Source: Desulfofundulus thermobenzoicus | GTDB taxonomy: Bacteria; Bacillota; Desulfotomaculia; Desulfotomaculales; Desulfovirgulaceae | NCBI RefSeq assembly: GCF_009428905.1 | Contig: NZ_WHYR01000031.1 | Coordinates: 1-39,420, forward strand | Reading direction: 5' to 3' | DNA length: 39,420 nt | Shown: one piece after another, positions 1 to 8,323 of the stretch | Layout of the letters: each line of letters opens with the position of its first letter | Numbering within the stretch: position 1 is the first letter of the stretch | Notes under the pieces: model-generated | What the model was told of the DNA's origin: nothing | What the model saw: the letters and a program-made list of their open reading frames with translations, nothing else | Database searches by the model: none | Translations under genes and position numbers: made by a program

Positions 1-244
1 CTGCCGCCCCCCGGCGGAAAAGCTCCGTGAGCCCCGCCCGTCCCAGAAACCAGGCGTCCAGGTTGCGGGAAACCCGGCCGGTGGCGGCGGTATGGTAACC
101 GGGATCGATATAATCCGGCCCCACTTTGTAAGGTTGCACCGTCAGACCGGCCCGGGTAAGGGCGGACATCAAAGCGGTGGCTACGGTGGTTTTGCCGGCA
201 CCGCTGTGGGTGGCCGCAATCATTAAACGCGGTATATTGCGCAA
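1..244 (-). CDS. cbiA: Cobyrinate a,c-diamide synthase, N-terminal part (3' end outside window)
   Basis: This enzyme amidates the a and c carboxylates of cobyrinic acid using glutamine and ATP, in corrinoid synthesis in the cytoplasm. The visible N-terminus has the P-loop IAATHSGAGKTT, then KVGPDYIDPGYH and the NLDAWFLG stretch, all typical of the CbiA/CobB N-terminal amidotransferase domain. I chose the TTG at 244, giving MRNIPRLMIAATHSG, because a GGGGG stretch lies about nine bases upstream. An ATG at 223 is the alternative. It is the last visible gene of the cobU-cobQ-cbiB series, separated from cbiB by a repeat-containing spacer. The rest of the gene lies left of position 1. Confidence 0.9.
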   Translation of the reverse strand, partial: MRNIPRLMIAATHSGAGKTTVATALMSALTRAGLTVQPYKVGPDYIDPGYHTAATGRVSRNLDAWFLGRAGLTELFRRGAA

Positions 245-307
245 ATGGCATAACCCCCAACTTGTAAACATTTCCTGGTCAAATTGGCGCTGGCCCGATC
301 CAGCACT

Positions 308-385
308 CACCGGCACACCGGGTCTTCGTAAAGCAGTGTTATCAATATAAACCTGAAGCACCGGGAGTCAAGTAGTATTCTGGTG
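308..385. repeat. 78-bp intergenic repeat, copy 1
   Basis: This stretch closely matches 1470-1547 over its whole length, with shared blocks such as CCGGGTCTTCGTAAA and AAGTAGTATTCTGGTG. It ends with an imperfect inverted repeat (CACCGG ... CTGGTG). The two copies flank cbiB in the same orientation. I see no coding role. It looks like an interspersed noncoding element. Confidence 0.75.
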
Positions 386-393
386 TGAGGCGA

Positions 394-422
394 GTGTGTC
401 AAAGAACCGTCCCCTGACACAT
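394..422 (-). repeat. REP-like palindrome overlapping the cbiB stop
   Basis: Perfect arms TGTGTCA and TGACACA (395-401 and 415-421) flank GGGGACGGTTCTT on the minus strand. I recall this type of sequence as recurring in many Firmicute genomes, often near IS200-like REP-associated transposases. The right arm contains the TGA that stops cbiB, so the last codons of cbiB (MCQGTVL) are encoded by the palindrome. Confidence 0.65.
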
Positions 423-1376
423 GCACCAAAGTGATCGAAATGCCCAGGCCGCGGCCAGACCACTGGTCAGGGCCAAAAAACTGCTCAGGTAAAGCATGTC
501 CACCGCCCGCCGGATGTGATCCGTCCCCGGAAGCACCCCGGATTCATTCATGTAAGGGCGAAAGGAAGGGCGGCCGCCATAGAAGTTCAGCCCGCCCAAA
601 CGTATCCCCAGCGCCCCGGCCATGGCCGCCTCGGGAATGCCGCTGTTGGGGCTGGGATGCCGCCCGGCGTCCCGCTTGATTGCCTGCCGGGCTTCCCCGG
701 CCCGGCGACCGGAAAGCCAGGCGGCCAGCACCAGCATCCAGCCGGCCCAGCGGGCGGGCAGGTAGTTGACCACATCATCCAGCCGTGCCGATGCCCAGCC
801 CAGATCCCGGTAAAGCTCGTTGCGGTATCCCACCATGGAATCCAGGGTGTTCACCGCCCGGTAGGCCATGGCCAGGGGGGCACCCCCGATCAGGGCGTAA
901 AAGAGGGGGGATACAAAACCGTCCACAATATTTTCCGCCACCGTCTCCACCGTAGCCCGGATCACTTCCGGGGCACCCATTTGGGCCGTATCCCGCCCCA
1001 CAATCCACCCCACCTGCTGCCGGGCCAGATCCAGGTCCCCCCGGATCAGGGGCGATAGCACTCTGGCCGCCGCCCCGGCCAGCCCCCGCACGGCCATGGT
1101 GGTGGATATCAACCAGATCTCCAACCCGGCGGCCAGCCAGGGATGGATGGCCGCCGCCCCTTGCAAAAGAAGCAGGGTAATAAAATAGCTGCTTCCCACC
1201 ACCAGCACCGCCAGAATCCCGCCGGCCACCCGCAGTTGCTTCGAACCCCGGGCCACCCGGCGCAGCTGCCTTTCCCCAAACGCAATAAACCGGCCGATGT
1301 AAACCACCGGATGGGGCAGCCAGCGGGGATCCCCAATGAGCAAATCGGTAATATAGGCGGCCAGAACCACCAGCAT
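399..1376 (-). CDS. cbiB: Adenosylcobinamide-phosphate synthase CbiB/CobD
   Basis: This is an integral membrane protein that attaches the aminopropanol (phosphate) arm to adenosylcobyric acid in cobalamin assembly. It shows the family N-terminus ITDLLIGDPRWLPHPVVYIGR, the motif VAENIVDGFVSPLFYALIGG, and YRAVNTLDSMVGYRN. Several hydrophobic segments are visible. The start is the ATG at 1376, because GGAGG lies six bases upstream. An upstream ATG at 1388 overlaps that ribosome binding site. The length of 325 residues is normal. The final residues MCQGTVL come from a REP-like palindrome that has replaced the original 3' end, probably without harm because the family C-terminus varies. Confidence 0.92.
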   Translation of the reverse strand: MLVVLAAYITDLLIGDPRWLPHPVVYIGRFIAFGERQLRRVARGSKQLRVAGGILAVLVVGSSYFITLLLLQGAAAIHPWLAAGLEIWLISTTMAVRGLAGAAARVLSPLIRGDLDLARQQVGWIVGRDTAQMGAPEVIRATVETVAENIVDGFVSPLFYALIGGAPLAMAYRAVNTLDSMVGYRNELYRDLGWASARLDDVVNYLPARWAGWMLVLAAWLSGRRAGEARQAIKRDAGRHPSPNSGIPEAAMAGALGIRLGGLNFYGGRPSFRPYMNESGVLPGTDHIRRAVDMLYLSSFLALTSGLAAAWAFRSLWCMCQGTVL

Positions 1377-1469
1377 ACAAACCTCCACAAATGGTCATTG
1401 GTCGTTGGATTCCGGTGGCCTGTGACTGATAACACGGGCCGTAATTGTTACCCAAAACGGCCCGGCACC

Positions 1470-1547
1470 CACCGGCATACCGGGTCTTCGTAAAACCAGT
1501 GGTATCAATTAAACCTGTAACACCAGGAGTAAAGTAGTATTCTGGTG
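1470..1547. repeat. 78-bp intergenic repeat, copy 2
   Basis: This is the second copy of the element at 308-385, in the same orientation, lying between cobQ and cbiB. The inverted repeat at its end reads CACCAG ... CTGGTG here and CACCGG ... CTGGTG in copy 1. The pairing is kept through a G-T pair, which hints at a selected hairpin. Confidence 0.75.
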
Positions 1548-1559
1548 AATGACGGGTAT

Positions 1560-1575
1560 AAAACCGCACGGTTTT
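1560..1575 (-). terminator. Short hairpin after cobQ
   Basis: On the minus strand AAAACC-GTGC-GGTTTT is followed by ATA, about 10 bases after the cobQ stop. The stem is short and the T-run belongs to the stem itself, so termination would be partial at best. Confidence 0.35.
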
Positions 1576-1584
1576 AGTGAACAA

Positions 1585-3132
1585 TTACCGGGGGCCGGGC
1601 AGATCCAGCAGGCGGTAAATCAGGCCCATATCCAGGCTGCCCCGCACATGGGCCGCCAGCCGGTCGTAATCCCGCTGCCGCTGTTCCTGGTGTCCGGTCC
1701 TTTCCCCTTCTTCCAGGGGAGCCAGTCCTTTTCTGATGCGCAGGGTGTTGATAAACTGCCGGCGAAAGCCGTCTGCGTCAAACAAGCCATGGATATAGGT
1801 ACCGAAAACCAGGCCATCCTCCCTTACCGCTCCGTCCGGGCAATCCACGGTTTCCCCGGAACGGGTGAAAATATGGAAGGCCGGGCTGGACGTATGGCCC
1901 AACCGGGTGCGGCCCATATGTATTTCATAACCAGCTATTGTCTGGCCGCTGGCCGGGGAAAGGAGGGGTCCTGCCCCGACCACCCTGGCCTGCACCTGGG
2001 TGGTAACCTTTTCCCGGGCGAAGGTGGTGACAATATCCAGCAGCCCCAGTCCTTCCACCCGGGGGACGGCCGATTCCGTCCCCAGGGGATCGGACAGTTC
2101 CCGGCCCAGCATCTGAAAACCGCCGCATACGCCCACCACAGGCACCCCCTCCCGGTTCAAACGGCAAATTTCGCCGGCCATCCCGGACCGCTTCAGGGCG
2201 ACCAGATCCTCTATGGTATTTTTACTGCCGGGGATGATAATCACATCGGGCCGCCCCAGGGGGGTACCCCGGCCGATATACCGGAGGTTGACATCGGGCT
2301 CGTCCTCCAGGGCATCAAAGTCGGTGAAGTTGGAAATGTGGGGCAGATGAATGACGGCAATCTCCACCTCCCGTTTGACCGGTGAACGGCTTTTGCGCAG
2401 GCTTTCCTCGGACACCGTATCCTCTTCCTGTACCCGGAAACCCTGGAAATAAGGAACCACCCCCGCCACCGGTATACCCGTCCTCTCTTCCAGAAAATCC
2501 ACCGCCGGCTGAAAGAGCTTTAAATCGCCCCGGAATTTGTTAATAATAATGCCGGCCACCCGCCGGCGGTCCTCTTCCGGCAACAATTCCAGCGTACCGA
2601 CCACGGAAGCCAGGGCGCCCCCCTTGTCGATATCGGCCGTAAGGAGCACCGGCGCCCCGGCCAACCGGGCCACCCGCATGTTCACAATCTCCGTATTTTG
2701 CAGGTTGACTTCCGCAGGGCTGCCGGCTCCTTCGATGGCCACAATATCGTATTGACGGCGGAGGCGGTCCAGTGCCCCGCAGATAACGTCCCAGGCTTTC
2801 CGGGCATAACCGTTATGATACTCCTGGGCCGAAAGGTTACCCACCGGCCGCCCCAGCACTATTACCTGGGAAGAAGCCTGTCCCGTGGGTTTTAGCAAAA
2901 TGGGGTTCATATCCACATGGGGCTCCACCCCCGCCGCTTCGGCCTGGACCACCTGGGCACGGCCCATCTCCCCCCCCTCCCGGGTGACAAAGGAGTTGAG
3001 GGCCATGTTCTGGGATTTGAAAGGGGCCACCCGGTAACCGTCCTGATAAAAAATGCGGCACAGGGCGGCCACCAGCACACTTTTGCCCACATGAGACGCG
3101 GTTCCCTGCACCATTATGGTTTTGGCCAGCAT
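1585..3132 (-). CDS. cobQ: Cobyric acid synthase CobQ/CbiP
   Basis: This enzyme amidates the b, d, e and g carboxylates of adenosylcobyrinic acid a,c-diamide using glutamine. The N-terminus has the BioD-like P-loop VQGTASHVGKS and the segment PFKSQNMALNS. The middle has IIPGSKNTIEDL. The C-terminal class I glutaminase domain has the nucleophile motif GVCGGFQMLG and the ending YIHGLFD. Length is about 515 residues, as usual. Alternative ATGs lie at 3141 and 3150. I prefer 3132 because GAGGGAG lies nine bases upstream, whereas the ribosome binding site abuts the other two. It follows cobU closely and is probably co-transcribed under the upstream cobalamin riboswitch. Confidence 0.93.
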   Translation of the reverse strand: MLAKTIMVQGTASHVGKSVLVAALCRIFYQDGYRVAPFKSQNMALNSFVTREGGEMGRAQVVQAEAAGVEPHVDMNPILLKPTGQASSQVIVLGRPVGNLSAQEYHNGYARKAWDVICGALDRLRRQYDIVAIEGAGSPAEVNLQNTEIVNMRVARLAGAPVLLTADIDKGGALASVVGTLELLPEEDRRRVAGIIINKFRGDLKLFQPAVDFLEERTGIPVAGVVPYFQGFRVQEEDTVSEESLRKSRSPVKREVEIAVIHLPHISNFTDFDALEDEPDVNLRYIGRGTPLGRPDVIIIPGSKNTIEDLVALKRSGMAGEICRLNREGVPVVGVCGGFQMLGRELSDPLGTESAVPRVEGLGLLDIVTTFAREKVTTQVQARVVGAGPLLSPASGQTIAGYEIHMGRTRLGHTSSPAFHIFTRSGETVDCPDGAVREDGLVFGTYIHGLFDADGFRRQFINTLRIRKGLAPLEEGERTGHQEQRQRDYDRLAAHVRGSLDMGLIYRLLDLPGPR

Positions 3133-3161
3133 TTCCGTCATCTCCCTCATCCTTTATTCGC

Positions 3162-3743
3162 CTATCCGGACAGGATCGTAGCCAGCGATTTAAGTTCCAC
3201 CGGCAGGCCGGCCACCACCAGGTATACCTGTTCCGCCCTCCGGGCCAGCAACTGGTTGACCCGCCCGGCCAGGTCCCGGTAGGCCCTGCCCAGGGGATTA
3301 ACCGGCACCAGCCCCATACCCACCTCATTGGACACCATAATCACCCTGGCCCGAACTCCGGCGGCCGCTTCAGCCAGGGACCGGGTTAATTCCTCCATAT
3401 GGTCTTCCCTTTCTTCCTGCGAGCTGCCGGGATGGGGCCAGTTTTCATCCAGCAACAGATTGGTCACCCACATGGTGATACAGTCGATCAGTATGGCATC
3501 ATATTCGGCACCGTATTGTTCAATTACCCCATCCAGATGGCGGGTTTCTTCCACCGTACGCCAGCCGGGAGGGCGACGCAAACGGTGCGATTCCACCCGG
3601 CGGGCCATTTCCTCGTCCCCAACGGCAGCCGTGGCCACGTAAACCACCCGGGAACCACAGCTTTTGGCCAGCTCTTCGGCAAAACGGCTTTTCCCGCTGC
3701 GGGCACCCCCCAGCACCAGTACCAGGGCCAAAGTTACCCCCAC
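3162..3743 (-). CDS. cobU: Adenosylcobinamide kinase / adenosylcobinamide-phosphate guanylyltransferase
   Basis: This bifunctional enzyme activates adenosylcobinamide to the GDP form before the lower ligand is joined. It shows the P-loop LVLGGARSGKSRFAE, the VATAAVGDEEMARRVESHR segment containing the guanylylated histidine region, the ILIDCITMWVTNLL motif and SNEVGMGLVP near the C-terminus. It is the first gene after the cobalamin riboswitch. The start is uncertain. The GTG at 3743 abuts AGGAGAG, and a TTG at 3731, giving MALVLVLGGARSG, has more normal spacing. Confidence 0.93.
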   Translation of the reverse strand: MGVTLALVLVLGGARSGKSRFAEELAKSCGSRVVYVATAAVGDEEMARRVESHRLRRPPGWRTVEETRHLDGVIEQYGAEYDAILIDCITMWVTNLLLDENWPHPGSSQEEREDHMEELTRSLAEAAAGVRARVIMVSNEVGMGLVPVNPLGRAYRDLAGRVNQLLARRAEQVYLVVAGLPVELKSLATILSG

Positions 3744-3794
3744 CTCTCCTTTATAGTCGTCTGAGGTCAGGTGTAATCATTATTAAAATAAATA

Positions 3795-3816
3795 CCCCGG
3801 CCTCACAAGACCGGGG
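3795..3816 (-). terminator. Intrinsic terminator between riboswitch and cobU
   Basis: On the minus strand CCCCGG-TCTTGTGAGG-CCGGGG is followed by TATTTATTTT. It lies between the cobalamin aptamer and cobU, so it is the likely expression platform, ending transcription when cobalamin is bound. Confidence 0.75.
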
Positions 3817-3883
3817 ATTTTCGCCAGGTCGTTCCCTCGTTCTTTGAAAAGCCAGTCCCCCTTTACTCGCGAAGGGGTAAAAG

Positions 3884-4040
3884 GCTCCCGCAGGCAGGTA
3901 TCCTGGCTTCCGGATCATCGCTGTCCCCACGCCTTCCCTGGCGGTGGCTGATGTGGGGCACTCCCCGGTTACAGTGGCGGAGACCGCTCAGGCATCGCAC
4001 CTGATTCCCTATTCTCCCCGAAGGGCACCTGCGAGTTACA
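3884..4040 (-). ncRNA. Cobalamin (B12) riboswitch
   Basis: The minus strand carries the conserved adenosylcobalamin aptamer elements in order: GGAATCAGGTGCGATGCCTG, then the B12 box region CCGCCACTGTAACCGG, then GGAAGCCAGGATACCTGCC. The ends pair as a closing stem (CTCGCAGG with CCTGCGGGAG). It sits about 140 bases upstream of cobU with an intrinsic terminator between them. Known examples repress cobalamin synthesis or transport genes when adenosylcobalamin is abundant, and that fits here. Confidence 0.93.
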
Positions 4041-4178
4041 GGTTGACTTTAGTATCTGTTAAAATGGGAATTCTCTGCTAAACCGAAAAAATCCTGCCCC
4101 CCAACAAAAAAATTTTACACTGCGGCACTACCGGATATCTACTTTTTTCCAGCCCGCCGGACGGCACCACGGCTTGCC

Positions 4179-4601
4179 TCAGCAGCACCGGCCGGCTACA
4201 TATTCTTTAACCCTCTGCACCAGTTCCTCAATCAGGTGGGGCAGGGGTTCGGGCCGCAGTCCCACCAGTTCCACCGGCCCCCGGACCAGGGGAAGCAAAA
4301 TCTTGCGGGCGGGGCTGGTCGCCAGGGCGGCGGCCATGGCCGGCGTCAGTTCGCCCATCATGGCGTGGGGAAAGAGTATGCTCACCGGCCCCAGGATCAG
4401 GTCCACCCGGGACGCATTATAAATCACGGCATTTTCACCGGTAGCCCCCTCATTGGCGCCGGCGCGCAGAATAACCGAGGTGGCCAGGGCATTGGTGCCC
4501 AGGGCCAGGAATTCCACCTCCGGGGGCATTTCCCGGCGCAACCTTTCCATGATATGCTTGCCTATGCCACCGCCCTGCCCGTCCACAACCGCTATACGCA
4601 T
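4179..4601 (-). CDS. DUF3842 family protein
   Basis: This 140-residue protein is of unknown function. It begins MRIAVVDGQGGGIGKHIMER, a glycine-rich Rossmann-like nucleotide-binding start. It contains ALGTNALATSVILRAGANEGATGENA and a segment LILGPVSILFPHAMMGELTP, which I recognise as the DUF3842 family of Firmicutes. The start at 4601 is supported by AAAGGGG about eight bases upstream, and longer readings lack a ribosome binding site. It lies upstream of the cobalamin riboswitch and so is not in that regulon by position. No biochemical role can be deduced. Confidence 0.82.
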   Translation of the reverse strand: MRIAVVDGQGGGIGKHIMERLRREMPPEVEFLALGTNALATSVILRAGANEGATGENAVIYNASRVDLILGPVSILFPHAMMGELTPAMAAALATSPARKILLPLVRGPVELVGLRPEPLPHLIEELVQRVKEYVAGRCC

Positions 4602-4721
4602 GTTCTTAACCCCTTTAAACTGCTTTTGCCCAAAAGGGCCGGGCAACGGCCCCCTCATCCTTGAATGCTAAATAAAGCGGCCGTCCCCCGTCCTTATTTG
4701 CCTTTGCTACTGCCTGTTTTT

Positions 4722-4991
4722 TCAAGATGTGGAATCCAGGGAACCCCGGGATAAATCTTTCAACCGGGATTCCAGTTCGACAATCTGCAGATTTTTGCGC
4801 AAAAGGGACCGGGCATACCGGGAATTGGCCCGGTGCAAACGTTTATTTTCCCTTTCCAGCTGGGCCAGAAAGGTTGTTTTTTCCTTTTCCATGCGTTCAA
4901 TCAGATTCATCAACACCCGGCGGCTCAAGCGCAGTTGCTCCACCTTTTCTTCCAGTTCCCGGACCCGCCTTTGCAAGTAGGTGACATCCAC
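4722..4991 (-). CDS. Small coiled-coil protein of unknown function
   Basis: This 89-residue, highly charged protein is predicted to be one continuous alpha-helix. The stretch from VTYLQRRVRELEEKVEQLR through LERENKRLHRANSRYARSL shows heptad spacing of leucines. A GTG start at 4991 follows GGGGTGGTG. No enzyme motif is visible. It may act as a scaffold or cell-division accessory like other short coiled-coil proteins of Firmicutes, but nothing in the context decides this. It stands between a DUF3842 gene and an aminotransferase gene with its own spacing on both sides. Confidence 0.65.
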   Translation of the reverse strand: MDVTYLQRRVRELEEKVEQLRLSRRVLMNLIERMEKEKTTFLAQLERENKRLHRANSRYARSLLRKNLQIVELESRLKDLSRGSLDSTS

Positions 4992-5137
4992 GGCAACACC
5001 ACCCCTGGCAGCAGATCTGTTTTTAGTATATGCTTGTGCCGGTGGTGATAGACGAAATGCCCCGCCGGGCCGTGGAGCAGGGGATAACCATAATCATTAA
5101 ACCGGTGAACTTACCAAACATAAGGTGAACCAGCAGT

Positions 5138-6301
5138 TCAACCGGTGAGAAATCTTCCCACCCGTTCCACCGCCTCCACCAGCAGATCTTCTTCCTGCAC
5201 CAGGGCAATGCGCACATAGCCTTCACCGTTGGCACCAAAGGCCAGTCCCGGTACCACCAGTACCCCGGCCCTTTCCAGCAGATCCAGGGCAAACTGCCGG
5301 GAAGAAGCATATCCGGCCGGCAGGGGGGCCCATACAAACATGGAGGCGCTGGGTTTGGGCATCGACCAGCCGCAGCGGCCCAGGCCGTCCACCAGCACGT
5401 CCCGCCGCCGCTGGTAAAGGCGGGCCGTTTCCTCCACACAATCCTGGGGTCCCTCCAGGGCGGCAATACCGGCCTCCTGAACCACCCGGAAAACTCCGTA
5501 ATCAATGTTTGACTTTATCCGTCCCAGGGCACCCAGAATTTCCCGGTTTCCCAGGGCGAATCCTATGCGGCAACCGGCCATGTTATAGGTCTTGGAGAGG
5601 GAATAAAACTCAATGCCCACCTCCCGCGCCCCGGGCACTTCCAGAAAACTCATGGGTTTAAACCCGTCGTAGGCCAGCTCGGCATAGGCCACATCGTGGC
5701 AGACGATAATATCAAATTGCCGGGCAAAGGCCACCACCTTTTCGAAAAAGGGGCGGTTGGCCGAAGCGGCCACCGGATTGTTGGGGTAATTAAGCCACAT
5801 TAATTTCGCCCGCCGGGCCACCTCTTTGGGGATGGACTCCAGATCCGGCAGAAAACCGTTTCTTGCCAGAAGGGGCATGGGGTAAATTTCCCCTCCGGCC
5901 AGCAGAATGCTGCCGGCATAAATGGGATAACCCGGATCGGGCACCAGGGCCACATCCCCGGGATCAATGTAGGCCAGGGCAATGTGGGCCAGCCCGTCCT
6001 GGGAACCCATCAAAACCAGCACTTCCCCCTCGGGATCAATAGTCACCCCGAAGCGACGGCGGTACCACCCGGCTACGGCCCGGTGCAGGGCCGGCAGGCC
6101 GTCCAGGGGGTAACGGTAGTTCAACGGGTTGTCCACGGCCCGGTGCAGGGCGGCAATGATATGGGGGGCCGGGGGGCGGTCCGGGCTGCCCACACTTAAA
6201 TTGATCACCTTTCGTCCCCGGGCTTCCACCTGTTTTTTTAATTGCTCCAGCTCGCTGAAAATGGCGGAACTCAGGCCGCGCATCCGTTTTGCCTCTTCCA
6301 C
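5138..6301 (-). CDS. Class I/II PLP aminotransferase, LL-diaminopimelate aminotransferase-like
   Basis: This pyridoxal-phosphate aminotransferase is about 388 residues long. Visible family elements are NLSVGSPDRPP, YRYPLDGLPALHRAV, the NYPNNPVAA substrate/PLP asparagine region, HDVAYAELAYDG, the PLP-binding lysine in FYSLSKTYNMAGCRIGF, and YVRIAL with the carboxylate-binding arginine. The overall pattern is closest to the DapL/AlaT group, so lysine/diaminopimelate or alanine-type transamination is likely. The exact substrate cannot be read from sequence. The GTG at 6301 is preferred over 6307 because TGGGG lies seven bases before it. Confidence 0.85.
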   Translation of the reverse strand: MEEAKRMRGLSSAIFSELEQLKKQVEARGRKVINLSVGSPDRPPAPHIIAALHRAVDNPLNYRYPLDGLPALHRAVAGWYRRRFGVTIDPEGEVLVLMGSQDGLAHIALAYIDPGDVALVPDPGYPIYAGSILLAGGEIYPMPLLARNGFLPDLESIPKEVARRAKLMWLNYPNNPVAASANRPFFEKVVAFARQFDIIVCHDVAYAELAYDGFKPMSFLEVPGAREVGIEFYSLSKTYNMAGCRIGFALGNREILGALGRIKSNIDYGVFRVVQEAGIAALEGPQDCVEETARLYQRRRDVLVDGLGRCGWSMPKPSASMFVWAPLPAGYASSRQFALDLLERAGVLVVPGLAFGANGEGYVRIALVQEEDLLVEAVERVGRFLTG

Positions 6302-6396
6302 AGCCACACCCCATTTTAACAGTATTCCAGTTTACAGCTCGGAGTTCGCTCCAACTTGAAACCAGGAACCCGCAACTCGAACTCGCAACAATAACT

Positions 6397-7215
6397 TTAA
6401 CCCCGGGCCAGTTCCCTTAACAGGGATACGACCTCGTCGGGGGCGGTGGCGGCACCCAGGAGGTTGTTTTCCCTGTCTTCCCGGCCGTGATAATCGGAAC
6501 CCCCGGTGGCCACCAGCCCGTAGCGGCGGCAGAGCCGCCGGTAATGCCAGATCATTTCCTGGCTGTGGGCCGGGTAATACACTTCCAGACCCTGCAGGCC
6601 CTGCCGGACCAGGGGTGAAATCAGGTGATCACAGCGGCTCAGGCCCGGGTGGGCCAGCACCGCCACACCGCCGGCCTGCCGGATGAGCCGCACCGCCGCC
6701 GCCGGTGTATATTTGTACCGGGGCACGTAGGCCGGGCGATCACGCCCCAGGTACTTTTCAAAGGCTTCGGATACCGAACCGACCACGCCCATCTGGATCA
6801 GCATCCGGGCCACATGGGGCCGCCCCACGGCTCCCGCACCGGCCAGTTGCCATACCTGTTCCAGATCCACCGGAATCCCCAGGATACGCAAACGGTCCAC
6901 CATTTTGACCACCCGCTCCCGCCGCGCCCGGCGGAAAAGGGCCAGCTGCTCCCGGAGGGCGCTATTACCGGGTTCAAAAAGATAACCCAGAATATGTACT
7001 TCCTGATTGCCTTCCTCGGTGCTGAGCTCCACCCCGCTTAAAACGGTAAAGGACAACCGCCGGCCCTCCTCAAGGGCCGGCCCAAGCCCGTCCACCGAAT
7101 CGTGATCGGTGATGGCCAGGGCGCTCAATCCGGCCTCCCGGGCTCGCCGGACCACCGTAGCCGGAGAATCGGTACCGTCGGAAGCCGTGGTATGCACATG
7201 CAGATCACAGGGCAA
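6397..7215 (-). CDS. PHP-domain phosphoesterase (TrpH/YciV, RNase AM-like)
   Basis: This 272-residue metal-dependent phosphoesterase belongs to the polymerase and histidinol phosphatase family. Metal-binding motifs are visible in order: DLHVHTTASDG at the N-terminus, ITDHDSVDG, the ELSTEEGNQEVHILGY stretch, VLAHPGLSR, and GGSDYHG near the C-terminus. Members act on nucleoside 3',5'-bisphosphates or short RNA ends. I chose the TTG at 7215 because AGAGGTG lies six bases upstream and the conserved HVH motif then falls at the usual place. The start overlaps the dipeptidase gene by 11 bases, so translational coupling is likely. Confidence 0.86.
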   Translation of the reverse strand: MPCDLHVHTTASDGTDSPATVVRRAREAGLSALAITDHDSVDGLGPALEEGRRLSFTVLSGVELSTEEGNQEVHILGYLFEPGNSALREQLALFRRARRERVVKMVDRLRILGIPVDLEQVWQLAGAGAVGRPHVARMLIQMGVVGSVSEAFEKYLGRDRPAYVPRYKYTPAAAVRLIRQAGGVAVLAHPGLSRCDHLISPLVRQGLQGLEVYYPAHSQEMIWHYRRLCRRYGLVATGGSDYHGREDRENNLLGAATAPDEVVSLLRELARG

Positions 7216-8224
7216 CCTTTTCACCTCTATTCGACACCCCGCCGGGATCTTCCTGCCCGGAGGGCAAAACCTGTTCCAGTACCCGCAAGAAATTCCCCCC
7301 CAGAATTCCCCTGATTTCCTCTTCCCGGTAACCCCGGCGCCACAATGCCCCGGTAAGGCGGGGCAGACAGGAAACATCTTCCAGACCCGGGGTGGTCCTT
7401 TCTATTCCGTCAAAATCGGAACCGAGGCCGATGCATCCCGCACCGGCCAGGGAAACAACGTGATCCACGTGATCCAGCAACTTCTCCAGTGATGGTGCGG
7501 TGGAATGAATGAAATCGGGATAGAAACACAGACCCATCACGCCACCCCTGGCGGCCAGGGCACGAATCTGGTCGTCGCTTAAGTTGCGCCGGTGATCGCA
7601 GACGTACCGGCTGTTGGCATGGGAGGCGATGACCGGCTGGCTGGAAACTTCTAATACGTCCCAGAAACCGGCCTCGGACAGGTGGGAAACATCCACCAGC
7701 ATGCCCAGGCGGTTCATCTCCCGCACCACTGCACGCCCGAAGCGGGTCAAACCACCCCGGGTACCCCCTTCCGATACCCCGTCGGCCAGCTCGTTGCGAT
7801 GATTCCAGGTCAGGGTCAGACTGCGCACTCCCAGGCGATGGAGCATGCGCAGCACCTCCAGGCGCCCGCCCAGGGCTTCACCACCCTCAATAGCCAGCAG
7901 GGCGCCTATTTTCCCTGTGTTCTGAACCCGCTGGATATCACCGGCACCGGTAATGAACATCATTTCTTCTTCGTTCAATTTCAATTCACCATAAAAACGA
8001 TCAATCAGCTCCAGCACCCGGGTCACAGCCCTTTCCCGGTGGGTCGGGGCAATATAGGCGGCAAAAAATTGTATCTTTACCCCCCCCTGCCGCAGGCGGG
8101 CCAGATCCACATGCCCACCCCGGCCCACATCGGCCAGACGACGGTTCTGGATTTCCATGGCCGTCAGGGTATCACAATGGGCATCCACCACCGGGCTGTT
8201 CCGGTGCAGTTGCAACCAGTCCAC
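7205..8224 (-). CDS. Membrane dipeptidase family (M19) peptidase
   Basis: This zinc dipeptidase of the renal dipeptidase family is about 339 residues. Motifs are VDAHCDTLTAME (H-x-D zinc ligands), the bridging glutamate in LLAIEGGEAL, LTWNHRNELADG, VDVSHLSEAGFWDV, VIASHANSRYVCDHRRNL and GLGSDFDGIE. There is no signal peptide, so it acts in the cytoplasm, probably on dipeptides with a C-terminal D- or modified residue. The GTG start has GGGGAGG seven bases upstream. It is coupled to the PHP gene downstream. The two make a short operon after the spoVS terminator. Confidence 0.9.
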   Translation of the reverse strand: MDWLQLHRNSPVVDAHCDTLTAMEIQNRRLADVGRGGHVDLARLRQGGVKIQFFAAYIAPTHRERAVTRVLELIDRFYGELKLNEEEMMFITGAGDIQRVQNTGKIGALLAIEGGEALGGRLEVLRMLHRLGVRSLTLTWNHRNELADGVSEGGTRGGLTRFGRAVVREMNRLGMLVDVSHLSEAGFWDVLEVSSQPVIASHANSRYVCDHRRNLSDDQIRALAARGGVMGLCFYPDFIHSTAPSLEKLLDHVDHVVSLAGAGCIGLGSDFDGIERTTPGLEDVSCLPRLTGALWRRGYREEEIRGILGGNFLRVLEQVLPSGQEDPGGVSNRGEKVAL

Positions 8225-8266
8225 ATTACCACCTCCCCAATAACCACCGGTTCATAGATTAAAAAA

Positions 8267-8294
8267 CCTGTTTATTCCCTTCAGAATAAACAGG
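8267..8294 (-). terminator. Intrinsic terminator after spoVS
   Basis: On the minus strand an 11-bp perfect stem CCTGTTTATTC/GAATAAACAGG with a 6-base loop is followed by TTTTTT. It separates spoVS from the dipeptidase-PHP operon. Confidence 0.9.
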
Positions 8295-8323
8295 CGGTAC
8301 GGTTACAAACCGGTCCCGGTTGT

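Noticed and set aside
775..1584. A 269-residue minus-strand reading frame across the repeat and cbiB
   Set aside because: It is Gly/Pro/Arg-rich, overlaps cbiB in another frame and only arises from high GC content. The CbiB frame has clear family motifs.
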